Origin: CAVQUE01 sp046290435
Lineage (GTDB): Bacteria; Actinomycetota; Acidimicrobiia; Acidimicrobiales; UBA8592
Reading direction: 5' to 3'
Assembly: GCA_046290435.1 (NCBI GenBank)
Contig: JBKAGO010000070.1
Coordinates: 186,001 to 250,000 of the forward strand
Length of the DNA stretch: 64,000 bases
The notes beneath the pieces were generated by a model that saw nothing but the letters and a program-made list of their open reading frames with translations, ran no database searches and was not told where the DNA came from. Position numbers and translations under genes: made by a program. Shown here in pieces: positions 51,434 to 59,281 of this stretch. How positions within the stretch are numbered: the stretch's first letter is position 1; the number at the start of each line of letters is the position of its first letter.

Positions 51434-51993
51434 TGCCTGTCGGACTCGTCATTCTCGGCCGGCAGGGATCCGGCAAAGGCACCCAGGCGGCGCGTATCGC
51501 CGACGCCCGCGGTGTCGTCCACATCTCCACCGGCGACATGCTCCGTGCCGCGGTCGCCGCGGGCACCGAGCTCGGTCTCGCAGCCAAGGAGATCATGGAT
51601 GCCGGCGGCCTGGTGTCGGACGACATCATGAACGGCATCGTCGAGGAGCGCCTGCAGGAACCCGACGTCGTCGCCGGTGGGTTCCTGCTCGACGGCTACC
51701 CCCGCACGCCCGGTCAGGCCGATGCCCTGGCCGAGGCCGTCGGCGATCAGCTCGACCTGGCCATCAACCTCGACGTGCCGATCGAAGAAGTGACCGCACG
51801 CATGATGGCGCGAGGGCGCGAGGACGACACCCCGGACTCCATCGCCCGCCGTCTCGAGCTCTACGAGGCCGAGACCGCGCCGCTGATCGCCTGGTTCGAG
51901 GACCGCGGCATCCTGGCGGTGGTCGACGGCATCGGCACCGAGGACGAGGTCTTCGCCCGGCTCGAGGGCCTCATCGAGACCGTGGCCCGATGA
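51433..51993 (+). CDS. adk: adenylate kinase, short-LID form
   Basis: Interconverts ATP+AMP and 2 ADP. 186 residues; P-loop GRQGSGKGTQ (8-17), AMP-binding ISTGDMLR and FLLDGYPRTPGQADAL. The lid is the short type without zinc cysteines, and Gly-Pro-Pro of the usual loop is Gly-Arg-Gln. GTG 51433 overlaps secY's stop. The usual map gene between adk and infA is absent. Confidence 0.94.
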   Translation: MPVGLVILGRQGSGKGTQAARIADARGVVHISTGDMLRAAVAAGTELGLAAKEIMDAGGLVSDDIMNGIVEERLQEPDVVAGGFLLDGYPRTPGQADALAEAVGDQLDLAINLDVPIEEVTARMMARGREDDTPDSIARRLELYEAETAPLIAWFEDRGILAVVDGIGTEDEVFARLEGLIETVAR

Positions 51994-52038
51994 CCGTCTC
52001 CTCTAGCACGCGAACGGTCCTCGGTGGTGGCATCGGGG

Positions 52039-52068
52039 TTGGAGCCGGGGCGACCGTGCCGCTAGGCT
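52039..52068 (+). promoter_or_regulatory. candidate infA promoter
   Basis: TTGGAG (52039-52044), 18-base spacer, TAGGCT (52063-52068), 128 bases before the infA start. TAGGCT repeats the rpsL -10 sequence. Confidence 0.45.
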
Positions 52069-52182
52069 CATATGTCGGCTATGCACCGGTTCTGGGCGCG
52101 TGCCCGGCCGGTCGTTCCGACCGGTACGGCACCTCCCGGATCCTCCGGTGCGGCGCCACCACCAACTGCTAACTCGTCGGAC

Positions 52183-52188
52183 AAGGGG
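52183..52188 (+). promoter_or_regulatory. infA: ribosome site deciding the CTG start of infA
   Basis: AAGGGG with an 8-base gap to CTG 52197. ATG 52227 lacks a comparable site (AAGAAGATGCG only). Confidence 0.5.
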
Positions 52189-52196
52189 TCGGACAA

Positions 52197-52421
52197 CTGC
52201 CGAAGTCAAAAGAAGATGCGATCGTCATGGAGGGCACCGTCATCGAGCCCCTCCCGAACGCCATGTTCCGCGTCGAGCTGGACAATGGTCACAAGGTTCT
52301 CGCCCACATCTCCGGGAAGATGCGCATGCACTACATCCGCATCCTGCCCGGCGACAAGGTCCAGGTCGAGCTCACGCCCTACGACCTCGAACGTGGCCGC
52401 ATCACCTATCGGTACAAGTAG
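52197..52421 (+). CDS. infA: translation initiation factor IF-1, probable CTG start
   Basis: OB-fold factor binding the ribosomal A site during initiation. From ATG 52227 it would be only 64 residues, missing the first segment of the family. In-frame codons upstream read LPKSKEDAIVMEGTVIE, matching the usual MAKKDGVIEVEGTV..., which gives 74 residues, the normal size, with initiation at CTG 52197 and a good AAGGGG site. No ATG, GTG or TTG exists between. The body (LPNAMFRVELDNGHKVLAHISGKMRMHYIRILPGDKV) is standard. Confidence 0.85.
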   Translation: MPKSKEDAIVMEGTVIEPLPNAMFRVELDNGHKVLAHISGKMRMHYIRILPGDKVQVELTPYDLERGRITYRYK

Positions 52422-52502
52422 CCCCGAGTTCAATCGTTCCCCGGGTCGTCCGTCGCTGCCGGCGTCGGAACCCGCCCAGCGCCCGAGAGGCAAGAAGTTC
52501 CC

Positions 52503-52616
52503 ATGAAGGTTCGTCCGAGTGTGAAGCGCATGTGCGACAAGTGTCGCGTCATCCGACGCAACGGTGTCGTGCGCGTGATCTGCACCAACCCACGTCACAA
52601 GCAGAGGCAGGGATAG
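52503..52616 (+). CDS. rpmJ: 50S ribosomal protein L36
   Basis: 37 residues, MKVRPSVKRMCDKCRVIRRN and VVRVICTNPRHKQRQG. Cys11, Cys14, Cys27 and His32 are the zinc ligands, all present. It lies between infA and rpsM as usual. Confidence 0.95.
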   Translation: MKVRPSVKRMCDKCRVIRRNGVVRVICTNPRHKQRQG

Positions 52617-52620
52617 CGCC

Positions 52621-52998
52621 ATGGCCCGTATCGCCGGCGTCGACATTCCGCGTGAGAAGCGCGCGGTTATTTCGCTCACCTACATCTATGGAGTCGGTCC
52701 GACGATGGCCTCGCACGTGTGCGAAGCCACCGAGGTCGACGAGAACACCCGTGTCCGGGACCTGACCGATGAGGAGGTCGCCCGGCTGCGCAGCTACGTC
52801 GAGGGCGAGCTGCGTGTCGAGGGCGATCTGCGGCGCGAGGTGTCCCAGGACATCAAGCGCAAGATGGAGATCGGCTGCTACCAGGGCCTGCGCCATCGTC
52901 GCGGCCTGCCGGTTCGTGGCCAGCGGACCCACACCAATGCCCGGACCCGCAAGGGCCCCAAGAAGACCGTCGCCGGAAAAAAGAAAGTCAAGAAGTAG
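52621..52998 (+). CDS. rpsM: 30S ribosomal protein S13
   Basis: Head protein bridging to the large subunit (B1a/B1b). 125 residues: MARIAGVDIPREKRAVISLTYIYGVGPTMA, SYVEGELRVEGDLRREVSQDIKRKMEIGCYQGLRHRRGLPVRGQRTHTNARTRKGP. The Lys-rich C-terminus KKTVAGKKKVKK is normal. Four bases after rpmJ. Confidence 0.97.
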   Translation: MARIAGVDIPREKRAVISLTYIYGVGPTMASHVCEATEVDENTRVRDLTDEEVARLRSYVEGELRVEGDLRREVSQDIKRKMEIGCYQGLRHRRGLPVRGQRTHTNARTRKGPKKTVAGKKKVKK

Positions 52999-53001
52999 AC
53001 C

Positions 53002-53400
53002 ATGGCCAAGCCAGCAGCAGGTGGCCGTCGGCCCCGCAAGCGCGAGCGCAAGAACATCACCCACGGGGTGGCGCACATCAAGAGCTCGTTCAACAACACC
53101 ATCGTGTCGATCACCGACCAGCAGGGCAATGTGCTGGCGTGGGCGTCGGCCGGCAACGTCGGCTTCAAGGGTTCGCGCAAGAGCACCCCGTTCGCCGCGC
53201 AGATGGCCGCCGAGCAGTGCGCCCGCCGCGCCATGGAGCACGGTGTCCGCAAGGTCGACGTGCAGGTGAAGGGCCCGGGCTCGGGTCGCGAGACCGCGAT
53301 CCGTTCGCTGCAGAGCGCCGGCATCGAGGTCACCGGGATCAAAGACGTCACCCCGGTGCCGCACAATGGTTGTCGCCCCGCGAAGCGACGGAGGGTCTGA
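53002..53400 (+). CDS. rpsK: 30S ribosomal protein S11
   Basis: Platform protein of the small subunit. 132 residues: NITHGVAHIKSSFNNTIVSITDQQGNVLAWASAGNVGFKGSRKSTPFAAQMAAE and the C-terminal TPVPHNGCRPAKRRRV. The start is 3 bases after the rpsM stop. Confidence 0.97.
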   Translation: MAKPAAGGRRPRKRERKNITHGVAHIKSSFNNTIVSITDQQGNVLAWASAGNVGFKGSRKSTPFAAQMAAEQCARRAMEHGVRKVDVQVKGPGSGRETAIRSLQSAGIEVTGIKDVTPVPHNGCRPAKRRRV

Positions 53401-53401
53401 C

Positions 53402-54019
53402 ATGAGCCGTTACACCGGCCCGAAGGCACGCGTGTCGCGTCGCCTCGGCACCAACATCTGGGGCACCAAGGGCGAGACGATCGCTCTCGACAAGCGCCCG
53501 TACCCGCCCGGAGAGCACGGCCGTACCCGCCGGCGCGGCAACGTGTCGGAGTACCTGCTCCAGCTCCAGGAGAAGCAGAAGGCCCGCTTCTCCTACGGCC
53601 TCACCGAGCGCCAGTTCCGCAACCTGTTCGCCGAGGCCAGCCGCCGCCAGGGCGTCACGGGCGAGAACATGCTCCGGTACCTCGAACTGCGCCTCGACAA
53701 CCTGGTCTACCGCGCCGGCTGGGCGGCGACCCGCCCCCAGGCCCGTCAGTTGGTCAACCACGGCCACGTCGACGTCAACGGTCGCCGGGTGAACATCCCG
53801 AGCTACCGGCTCCGCAAGGGCGACGAGGTGTCGCTGCGACCCAAGACCCGCGAGATGGTCATGGTCCAGTGGAACCTCGACGTGCTCGATCGTCAGGCTC
53901 CCGGCTGGGTCGAGATGACGAGCGACGGTTTCGGCGCCAAGGTCCGCGAGCTGCCCGTGCGCGAGCAGATCGACGTGCCCATCCGCGAGCAGCTGATCGT
54001 CGAGCTCTACAGCAAGTAG
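53402..54019 (+). CDS. rpsD: 30S ribosomal protein S4 (cysteine-free type)
   Basis: Primary 16S-binding protein, fidelity determinant and, in other bacteria, alpha-operon repressor. 205 residues: SRYTGPKARVSRRLG, then RPYPPGEHGRTRRRGNVSEYLLQLQEKQKARFSYGLTERQFRNLF and the S4 domain (NLVYRAGWAATRPQARQLVNHGHVDVNGRR). No N-terminal zinc cysteines. ATG 53402, 1 base after rpsK. Confidence 0.97.
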   Translation: MSRYTGPKARVSRRLGTNIWGTKGETIALDKRPYPPGEHGRTRRRGNVSEYLLQLQEKQKARFSYGLTERQFRNLFAEASRRQGVTGENMLRYLELRLDNLVYRAGWAATRPQARQLVNHGHVDVNGRRVNIPSYRLRKGDEVSLRPKTREMVMVQWNLDVLDRQAPGWVEMTSDGFGAKVRELPVREQIDVPIREQLIVELYSK

Positions 54020-54121
54020 GGCCCTGCCCGCCCCACGTCCTTTATCCCCGAGTCCCACCCGACGCGGCGCCCACGGGTTCCGCAAGCCCCCTCATCCGGC
54101 GGCACCATCGCAGAGGTAACC

Positions 54122-55060
54122 ATGCTGGTCATTCAGCGCCCATCAGTTGAACCCGTCGACGAGGAGTCCGAGAACCGCCAGCGGTTCTCGATCTCTCCTC
54201 TCGAGCCCGGCTTCGGTCACACGCTCGGCAACTCGTTGCGCCGGACGCTGCTCTCGTCGATCCCTGGTGCGGCGGTCACCCAGGTGCGATTCGACGAGGC
54301 GCTCCACGAGTTCGACACCATCGCCGGTGTCACCGAGGACGTCACGGAGATCCTGCTGAACATCAAGGACCTCGTGCTGATGAGCCACTCCGACGAGCCC
54401 GTCGTGTTGCGCCTCGACGCTCGCGGTGCCGGCGTGGTCACCGCTGCCGACCTGGTCGGCAACCCCGAGGTCGAGGTGCTCAGCCGTGACCTGCACATCG
54501 CGACCCTCAGCGAGGACGGGCGCCTGGCGCTCGACCTCACCGTCGAGCGTGGCCGTGGCTACGTGTCGGCCGACGTCAACAAGACCTCGGCCACCATCGG
54601 GGTCATCCCGATCGACACCATCTTCTCGCCGGTCCGCCGGGTGAGCTTCGAGGTGGAGCCGACCCGTGTCGAGCAGTCGAGCGCCTATGACCGCCTGATC
54701 ATCGAGGTCGAGACCGACGGCTCGATCAGCCCTCGCGAAGCGCTGGCCTCGGCCGGTGGCACGCTGCGGGCGCTGGTTCAGCTGGTCGAGGAGATGAGCG
54801 ACGAGCCCCAGGCGCTGGAGCTCACCGACGTCGCCGTCGGTACGGTCGGCTCGCCCGACCTCGAGCTGCCCATCGAGGACCTCGACCTCTCCGAGCGTCC
54901 CCGCAACTGCCTCAAGCGCGCCCAGGTCAACACCATCGGCGAGCTGTTGAAGAAGACCGAGGACGACCTGTTGGCCATCACCAACTTCGGTCAGAAGTCC
55001 CTCGACGAAGTCATCGTGAAGCTGGACGAGCGCGGCCTCCAGCTCACCCACCGAGACTAG
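54122..55060 (+). CDS. rpoA: DNA-directed RNA polymerase subunit alpha
   Basis: Assembly platform for RNA polymerase. 312 residues; N-terminal domain FGHTLGNSLRRTLLSSIPGAAVTQVRFD, linker, and CTD from about 248 (LSERPRNCLKRAQVNTIGELLKKTEDDLLAITNFGQKSLDEV). The CTD arginine/asparagine motif RPRNCLKRA resembles the usual SVRSxNCLK, with one difference. It starts 102 bases after rpsD. Confidence 0.97.
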   Translation: MLVIQRPSVEPVDEESENRQRFSISPLEPGFGHTLGNSLRRTLLSSIPGAAVTQVRFDEALHEFDTIAGVTEDVTEILLNIKDLVLMSHSDEPVVLRLDARGAGVVTAADLVGNPEVEVLSRDLHIATLSEDGRLALDLTVERGRGYVSADVNKTSATIGVIPIDTIFSPVRRVSFEVEPTRVEQSSAYDRLIIEVETDGSISPREALASAGGTLRALVQLVEEMSDEPQALELTDVAVGTVGSPDLELPIEDLDLSERPRNCLKRAQVNTIGELLKKTEDDLLAITNFGQKSLDEVIVKLDERGLQLTHRD

Positions 55061-55068
55061 GAACGATC

Positions 55069-55422
55069 ATGCCAGGACGACCGAAGAAGGGCCGCCGTTT
55101 CGGCGGCAGTGCCTCGCACCAGAAGGCCATGATGGGCAACCTGGTGGCGTCGCTGATCGCCGCCGAGGCGATCGTGACCACCGAGGCGAAGGCCAAGGCC
55201 ATGCGGCCGGTGGCCGAGAAGATCATCACCAAGGCCCGCAAGGGCGGGCTGCACAACCATCGCCAGATCATCGCCTTCCTGCGTGATCAGGAGATCGCCG
55301 ACAAGCTGATGGAAGACGTCGGGCCCCGCTATGCGGATCGTCCGGGCGGCTACACCCGCATCTTGAAGGTGGGTCCCCGCTCGGGCGACAACGCCCCGAT
55401 GTGTCGGATCGAACTGGTCTGA
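55069..55422 (+). CDS. rplQ: 50S ribosomal protein L17
   Basis: Tunnel-exit protein. 117 residues, KKGRRFGGSASHQKAMMGNLVASLIAAEAIVTTEAKAKAMRPVAEKIITKARKGGLHNHRQIIAFLRD. Of standard length with no extension, unlike L17 of some other actinobacteria. Last gene of the alpha operon. Confidence 0.97.
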   Translation: MPGRPKKGRRFGGSASHQKAMMGNLVASLIAAEAIVTTEAKAKAMRPVAEKIITKARKGGLHNHRQIIAFLRDQEIADKLMEDVGPRYADRPGGYTRILKVGPRSGDNAPMCRIELV

Positions 55423-55440
55423 TCCCGCTGTACTCGACGT

Positions 55441-55485
55441 CTGTGCCGCGTTCCGCCCTCGGCGGAGCGCGGCACAGGCATTTTT
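55441..55485 (+). terminator. strong rho-independent terminator after rplQ
   Basis: A 17-bp stem (55441-55457 with 55461-55477; one G-U pair), 3-base loop CTC and a T5 tract (55481-55485). It ends the alpha operon and lies 10 bases before the truA start. Confidence 0.93.
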
Positions 55486-55495
55486 GGTGGTCCCG

Positions 55496-56299
55496 ATGAG
55501 CCGACCGCCGGCGCCGGCTGTCCCGCCGCCGCCCGACGGCGATGTCCGGTACCGGATGACGCTGGCCTACGACGGTGCGGCGTTCCACGGGTTCGCGCCC
55601 AATCCGGGTGTGGCGACGGTGGTCGGCACCCTGGTGCAGGCGATGGGGCGGATCCTGGGGCACGAGCCGCTGTTGGCCATGGCCGGCCGCACCGACGCCG
55701 GGGTGCACGGGTGGGGTCAGGTGGTGAGCTTCGATGCGCCGCCGATGGACACGGTGCGATTCCAGCGGTCGGTCAACGCTCTGTGTGCGCCGGCCATCGT
55801 GGTGCGCGACATCGAGCAGGCGGCCGACGACTTCGACGCCCGGTTCTCGGCGCGTAGCCGCACGTACCGGTACCAGGTGCTCAACCGGGCTGTGCCCGAT
55901 CCGTTCCTGCATGCGTTGACCTGGCACGTGCACGAGCCGCTGGACCTGACGGCGATGAATACCGGGGCCGCGCACCTGCTGGGCGAGCACGACTTCGGCT
56001 CGTTCTGCCGCAAGAAGAAGGTCACCGTCGGCGACGACGAGATCGAGGCGTCGTTGGTGCGTGAGGTGCTGTCGGCAGGGTGGTCGGCGGCCGACGACGA
56101 TGTGGTCGAGCTGTGGATAACGGCGACCGCGTTCTGTCACCAGATGGTGCGGTCGATCACCGGCACGCTGGTCGATGTCGGCCTCGGGCGCATCGAGGCT
56201 GGATCGGTGCCCGCGATCCTGGCGGCCCGTGACCGCAACGCCGCGGGGCGAGTGGCCCCGCCCCACGGACTGACCCTGTGGTCGGTCGGCTACGACTGA
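55496..56299 (+). CDS. truA: tRNA pseudouridine(38-40) synthase
   Basis: Makes pseudouridine in the anticodon stem-loop. 267 residues: MTLAYDGAAFHGFAPNPGVATVVG, the catalytic-Asp motif AGRTDAGVHGWGQVVSF, SRTYRYQVLNR, and GEHDFGSFCRKKK. ATG 55496 (MSRPPAPAV) is chosen; TTG 55484 would start inside the terminator T-tract. An unusually tight fit with the terminator suggests either a promoter overlapping the stem or read-through. Confidence 0.93.
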   Translation: MSRPPAPAVPPPPDGDVRYRMTLAYDGAAFHGFAPNPGVATVVGTLVQAMGRILGHEPLLAMAGRTDAGVHGWGQVVSFDAPPMDTVRFQRSVNALCAPAIVVRDIEQAADDFDARFSARSRTYRYQVLNRAVPDPFLHALTWHVHEPLDLTAMNTGAAHLLGEHDFGSFCRKKKVTVGDDEIEASLVREVLSAGWSAADDDVVELWITATAFCHQMVRSITGTLVDVGLGRIEAGSVPAILAARDRNAAGRVAPPHGLTLWSVGYD

Positions 56300-56382
56300 G
56301 CACACCTGGTCATGCGTTCTGTTCGGCGTGGTTAACACTACGGTGGCAGACGTCCTCGCCCGAGGGCAATGAGAGGAGCACA

Positions 56383-56823
56383 GTGGCCCAGGAACAGATC
56401 GACGACGACGAGCTGGTGACAGCACTGAATGCCATCTTGGAAGCCGAGCTCTCGGGAGTAGTGCGCTACACGCACTACTCGCTGATGATCGTCGGGCCCA
56501 ACCGCATCCCGCTGGTCGACTTCATGAAGGCGCAGGCGACCGAGTCGCTCGTGCACGCCCAGCAGGTCGGCGAGATCCTGACCGGATTCGGTGGGCATCC
56601 GTCGCTGCGTGTCGCCCCGATCATCGAGACCAACGAACACAGCCTCGAAGCCATCCTTCGAGAGAGCCTCGAGCACGAGGTCGAGGCCGTGCGGCTCTAC
56701 CGTCGTCTGCTGGCGGTGGTGGAGAACAAGTCGATCTTCCTCGAGGAGTTCGCCCGTGGACAGGTCGCCATGGAAGAAGAGCATCAGCTCGAGCTGCGCA
56801 AGATGCTGCGCGACTACGTCTGA
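56383..56823 (+). CDS. ferritin-like (bacterioferritin-type) di-iron protein
   Basis: A 146-residue four-helix protein of the bacterioferritin/ferritin-like superfamily. Likely iron ligands: Glu22, Glu54/His58 (ATESLVHAQQ), Glu98 (SLEHEVEAVRLYRRL), and Glu131-x2-His134 (AMEEEHQLE). The GFGGHPSLRVAPI loop matches a bacterioferritin-like subgroup, though the Met that binds heme in classical Bfr is not obvious. GTG 56383 has GAGAGGAG upstream. Overlaps the convergent ybaN-like gene by 10 bases. Confidence 0.85.
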   Translation: MAQEQIDDDELVTALNAILEAELSGVVRYTHYSLMIVGPNRIPLVDFMKAQATESLVHAQQVGEILTGFGGHPSLRVAPIIETNEHSLEAILRESLEHEVEAVRLYRRLLAVVENKSIFLEEFARGQVAMEEEHQLELRKMLRDYV

Positions 56824-57305
56824 CCTCTCGCAGGAGAGGCAGCGGGTGGAGCGGTCGGGACGCGCCAGATGATGAACCAGGCGCCCACGGCGCCGAGCGC
56901 AACGATGCCCAGGCGCAGCGCCATGTGGTCGACGACCAGGACGACGCTGATGGCGATGGCGATGGCCATCATCGACACCGCAGCCTTCTTCGCCCGCCGT
57001 GGCATGCCCAGCCCGGAGCGGTAGTCGGCGACGGCGGGACCGACTCCCGGCAGGTTCAGCACCCAGCGTTCGAATCGCGGGCTGCTGCGGGCGAAGCAGG
57101 CCGCGGCAAGGATCATGAAACCGGTGGTGGGGAGCCCAGGAACGACGACGCCGATCCCGCCGAGCGCCACGGCCAGCCAGCCGGCGCAGAACCACAGGGC
57201 GCGGGCCAGACGCGAGCGTGCGAGTGGCGTACCCGAGCTCTGCGTCGGGGTATCGCTGCTGTTGGCCGGGGCCGTTCGGTTCGGATCCCGCCATCGGGAA
57301 CGCAT
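56814..57305 (-). CDS. YbaN family (DUF454) small membrane protein
   Basis: A 163-residue protein with three hydrophobic helices (about 34-60, 110-128, 130-147) and the family motif GGIGVVVPGLPTTGFMILAAACFARSSPRFERW. The function of the family is not known; some members adjoin heme or iron genes. ATG 57305 (MRSRWRDPN) is the longest start; the first 30 residues are variable. Convergent with the ferritin-like gene. Confidence 0.85.
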   Translation of the reverse strand: MRSRWRDPNRTAPANSSDTPTQSSGTPLARSRLARALWFCAGWLAVALGGIGVVVPGLPTTGFMILAAACFARSSPRFERWVLNLPGVGPAVADYRSGLGMPRRAKKAAVSMMAIAIAISVVLVVDHMALRLGIVALGAVGAWFIIWRVPTAPPAASPARGQT

Positions 57306-57415
57306 GCGTTCACGCTATGCCGCTGCCACGGCGAACGGTCAACCGAAGACGTCGTCTGAGGCAGGCCAGACATTGCCATGGCGGCCGTGCGTTTCGGTCA
57401 CTGGACGCCCGGCGT

Positions 57416-58141
57416 TCAGTCGCCGGATTGGCGTACGGGGCGGGCGTCGGGGCAGATTCCGCGGACGAGCTCGTGGGGCCGAGGGATGAACGTCCCGGCC
57501 AGCACGTGGGGGGAGCTGATGCGATCGGCCCGGAACAGTCGGGCCTCGTCGATGGCGGTATCCCAGGCGATCACGTACCACAGCGGTGCCCGCACGAGGA
57601 GGCCGTGGGGTTCGACGACGCGGCGTGTCGCGCTTCCGTTGCGGTCCTGGTAGGCGAACGACAGGAGCCGTTCCTCGCTGAATGCGACCTCGAAGAGGCG
57701 GGCCAGCAGCGGGCTGACGGTGCTGCGTTGCCGTGTCGATGGCGCCGACGGCTTGCCGATCATGATGCGCATCATCAGGTCCTGGACCTTGCGGGCCCGT
57801 TGGTGGGGGAGCGAGGCCTCGATCTTCGCGAGCGCCCCGGCGGCTCCCGATGCGAAGGGCATCCAGGGGAACGCCTGGGCCACCGCGGCGGACAGGATGA
57901 GCGCGACGACGTCTTCGCCGGCGAGCTGGGAGGTCACCAGCACCGAGGTGGGCTCGAGATGGACTCCTCCGCCGGGGCCCGACATGGTCGAGATCTCGAA
58001 GCCCCGGTCGCGGAGGCGGTCGAGGTCTCGCAGGATGGTCCTGGTCGACACCTCCAGCTCCCGAGCGAGGTCCTCGGTGCGCCAGTCGGCCCGGAGCCGC
58101 AGCAGTCGGATCAGTTCGTCCTGGCGTTCGGCGAGCGACAC
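57416..58141 (-). CDS. WYL-domain transcriptional regulator (DeoR/HTH_11 type)
   Basis: A 241-residue regulator: winged helix (ERQDELIRLLRLRADWRTEDLARELEVSTRTILRDLDRLRDRGFE, residues 5-50) and a WYL domain with RRVVEPHGLLVRAPLWYVIAWD near 175. GTG 58141. It is divergent from a RidA gene with an 84-base gap, so that gene is its likely target. The ligand is unknown. Confidence 0.88.
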   Translation of the reverse strand: MSLAERQDELIRLLRLRADWRTEDLARELEVSTRTILRDLDRLRDRGFEISTMSGPGGGVHLEPTSVLVTSQLAGEDVVALILSAAVAQAFPWMPFASGAAGALAKIEASLPHQRARKVQDLMMRIMIGKPSAPSTRQRSTVSPLLARLFEVAFSEERLLSFAYQDRNGSATRRVVEPHGLLVRAPLWYVIAWDTAIDEARLFRADRISSPHVLAGTFIPRPHELVRGICPDARPVRQSGD

Positions 58142-58225
58142 GTGCTCAGCGTAGGAGAGTCGCTGACAGTTCCTGTCATGAATGGCTCGTAGGTTCGCCT
58201 TCCGACACCCAACGGAAGGACCCCC

Positions 58226-58621
58226 ATGAACCGGACACCCGTCAACCCCTGGCCCTGGTCGCTCCAGCTCGGCTACAACCAGGCCGAGATCCTCGAAGGC
58301 GCCACCCGCCACGTGACCTGTGCGGGACAGACCGCCGTCGACGCCGACGGCAACCCGCAGCACCCCGGCGACATGCGAGCCCAGATCGCCCTGGCCCTCG
58401 ACAACCTCGAGGCGGTCCTCGGCGCTGCCGGCATGACGCTGGCGAACGTCACCCGGCTCGGCGTCTACACCACCGATGTCGACGAGGCGATGGCGCACTT
58501 CGACGTCCTCGGCGGACGGTTCGGGCCCCTCGGTGTCGCTCCGCCCATGACGCTGCTGGGGGTCTCCCGGCTGGCGTTGCCGCCGCTGCTGTTCGAGATC
58601 GAGGCCTCGGCGGTGGCCTGA
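58226..58621 (+). CDS. RidA family protein
   Basis: A 131-residue member of the RidA/YjgF/UK114 superfamily: GATRHVTCAGQTAVDADGNPQHPGDMRAQIALALDNLEAVL, NVTRLGVYTTDVDE. Deaminates imines or enamines in classical members; the conserved Arg that marks RidA proper is not at the usual C-terminal place (I see SRLALPPLLFEIEA), so the RidA subfamily is uncertain. Divergent from the WYL regulator. Confidence 0.82.
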   Translation: MNRTPVNPWPWSLQLGYNQAEILEGATRHVTCAGQTAVDADGNPQHPGDMRAQIALALDNLEAVLGAAGMTLANVTRLGVYTTDVDEAMAHFDVLGGRFGPLGVAPPMTLLGVSRLALPPLLFEIEASAVA

Positions 58622-58650
58622 GTGGGCTGGGGCTGGGCAGGGCGAGACTG

Positions 58651-58697
58651 TGCATGCAACGCAACGCAACGCAACGCACCGCACCGCAACGCAACGG
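58651..58697 (+). repeat. pentanucleotide (GCAAC)n tandem repeat
   Basis: About nine tandem GCAAC/GCACC units between ridA and the DksA-like gene, e.g. (GCAAC) x4, GCACC x2, GCAAC x2. The repeat is not a multiple of 3, lies 52 bases before the next start, and an in-frame ATG 58654 opens within it. Confidence 0.85.
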
Positions 58698-58749
58698 CCC
58701 GGCTTGTGCCTGCGCCGTCGACGCTTCCCGCACCGAGGAAGAGGGCAGC

Positions 58750-59139
58750 ATGCAACCACACGATCGCGACGAGGAGGGCATGCGTCGGATGCGCCCGTAC
58801 GACAGTGATGACGAGGTGCGTGTCCGGCTTGGCGCCCTGCGGCGCGAGGCCGAGCAACGTGCCGCAGGGCTCGCCGATGGCTTCGACGCCATCGTCGAGG
58901 CTGCGAGAAACGTGGCGACCGATGACGAGCACGATCCGGAAGGACACACGATCGCGTGGGAACGCCAGCAGATCGCCGCGCTCCTGGCCGACACACGGGA
59001 AGCACTCGAAGGCATCGAAGCCGCCGAGAGCCGTCTGACAGTGGGGCGCTACGGGATCTGCACGGTGTGCACTCGGCCGATCGCGCCCGAGCGTCTCGAG
59101 GCCCTCCCGGCCACGCCGACCTGCGTCACCTGCGCGTAG
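58750..59139 (+). CDS. DksA/TraR-type zinc-finger protein
   Basis: A 129-residue C4 zinc-finger protein: VRVRLGALRREAEQRAAGLADGFDAIVEAARN as the coiled-coil part, EALEGIEAAESRLTVGRYGIC as the typical pre-finger motif, and CTVC-x17-CVTC at the end (Cys112, 115, 133-136 region). DksA-like proteins bind RNA polymerase through the secondary channel. ATG 58750 with GAGG upstream was chosen; a start at 58654 would run through the pentamer repeat. Confidence 0.85.
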   Translation: MQPHDRDEEGMRRMRPYDSDDEVRVRLGALRREAEQRAAGLADGFDAIVEAARNVATDDEHDPEGHTIAWERQQIAALLADTREALEGIEAAESRLTVGRYGICTVCTRPIAPERLEALPATPTCVTCA

Positions 59140-59281
59140 CCCGATCTCGTCGTGCTGATCCACCCTCACGGTGGATCAGCCGCACGAGATCTCGCTGGCA
59201 GTCGTGATGTCAAATGTCGACAGAGTCTCGGGGTGGTGGAAGGGTGTTGCGTGGGCGAAGCGTGCGAGGGGGTTTGCGAAC

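Noticed and set aside
51990..52172. 60-codon open frame after adk with ATGA overlap
   Set aside because: Gly/Ala/Ser-rich content without family features; it covers the infA promoter candidate.
58651..58697. Possible CRISPR repeat
   Set aside because: Units are 5 bases without spacers, so it is a simple tandem repeat. No CRISPR array or cas gene was seen in the window.
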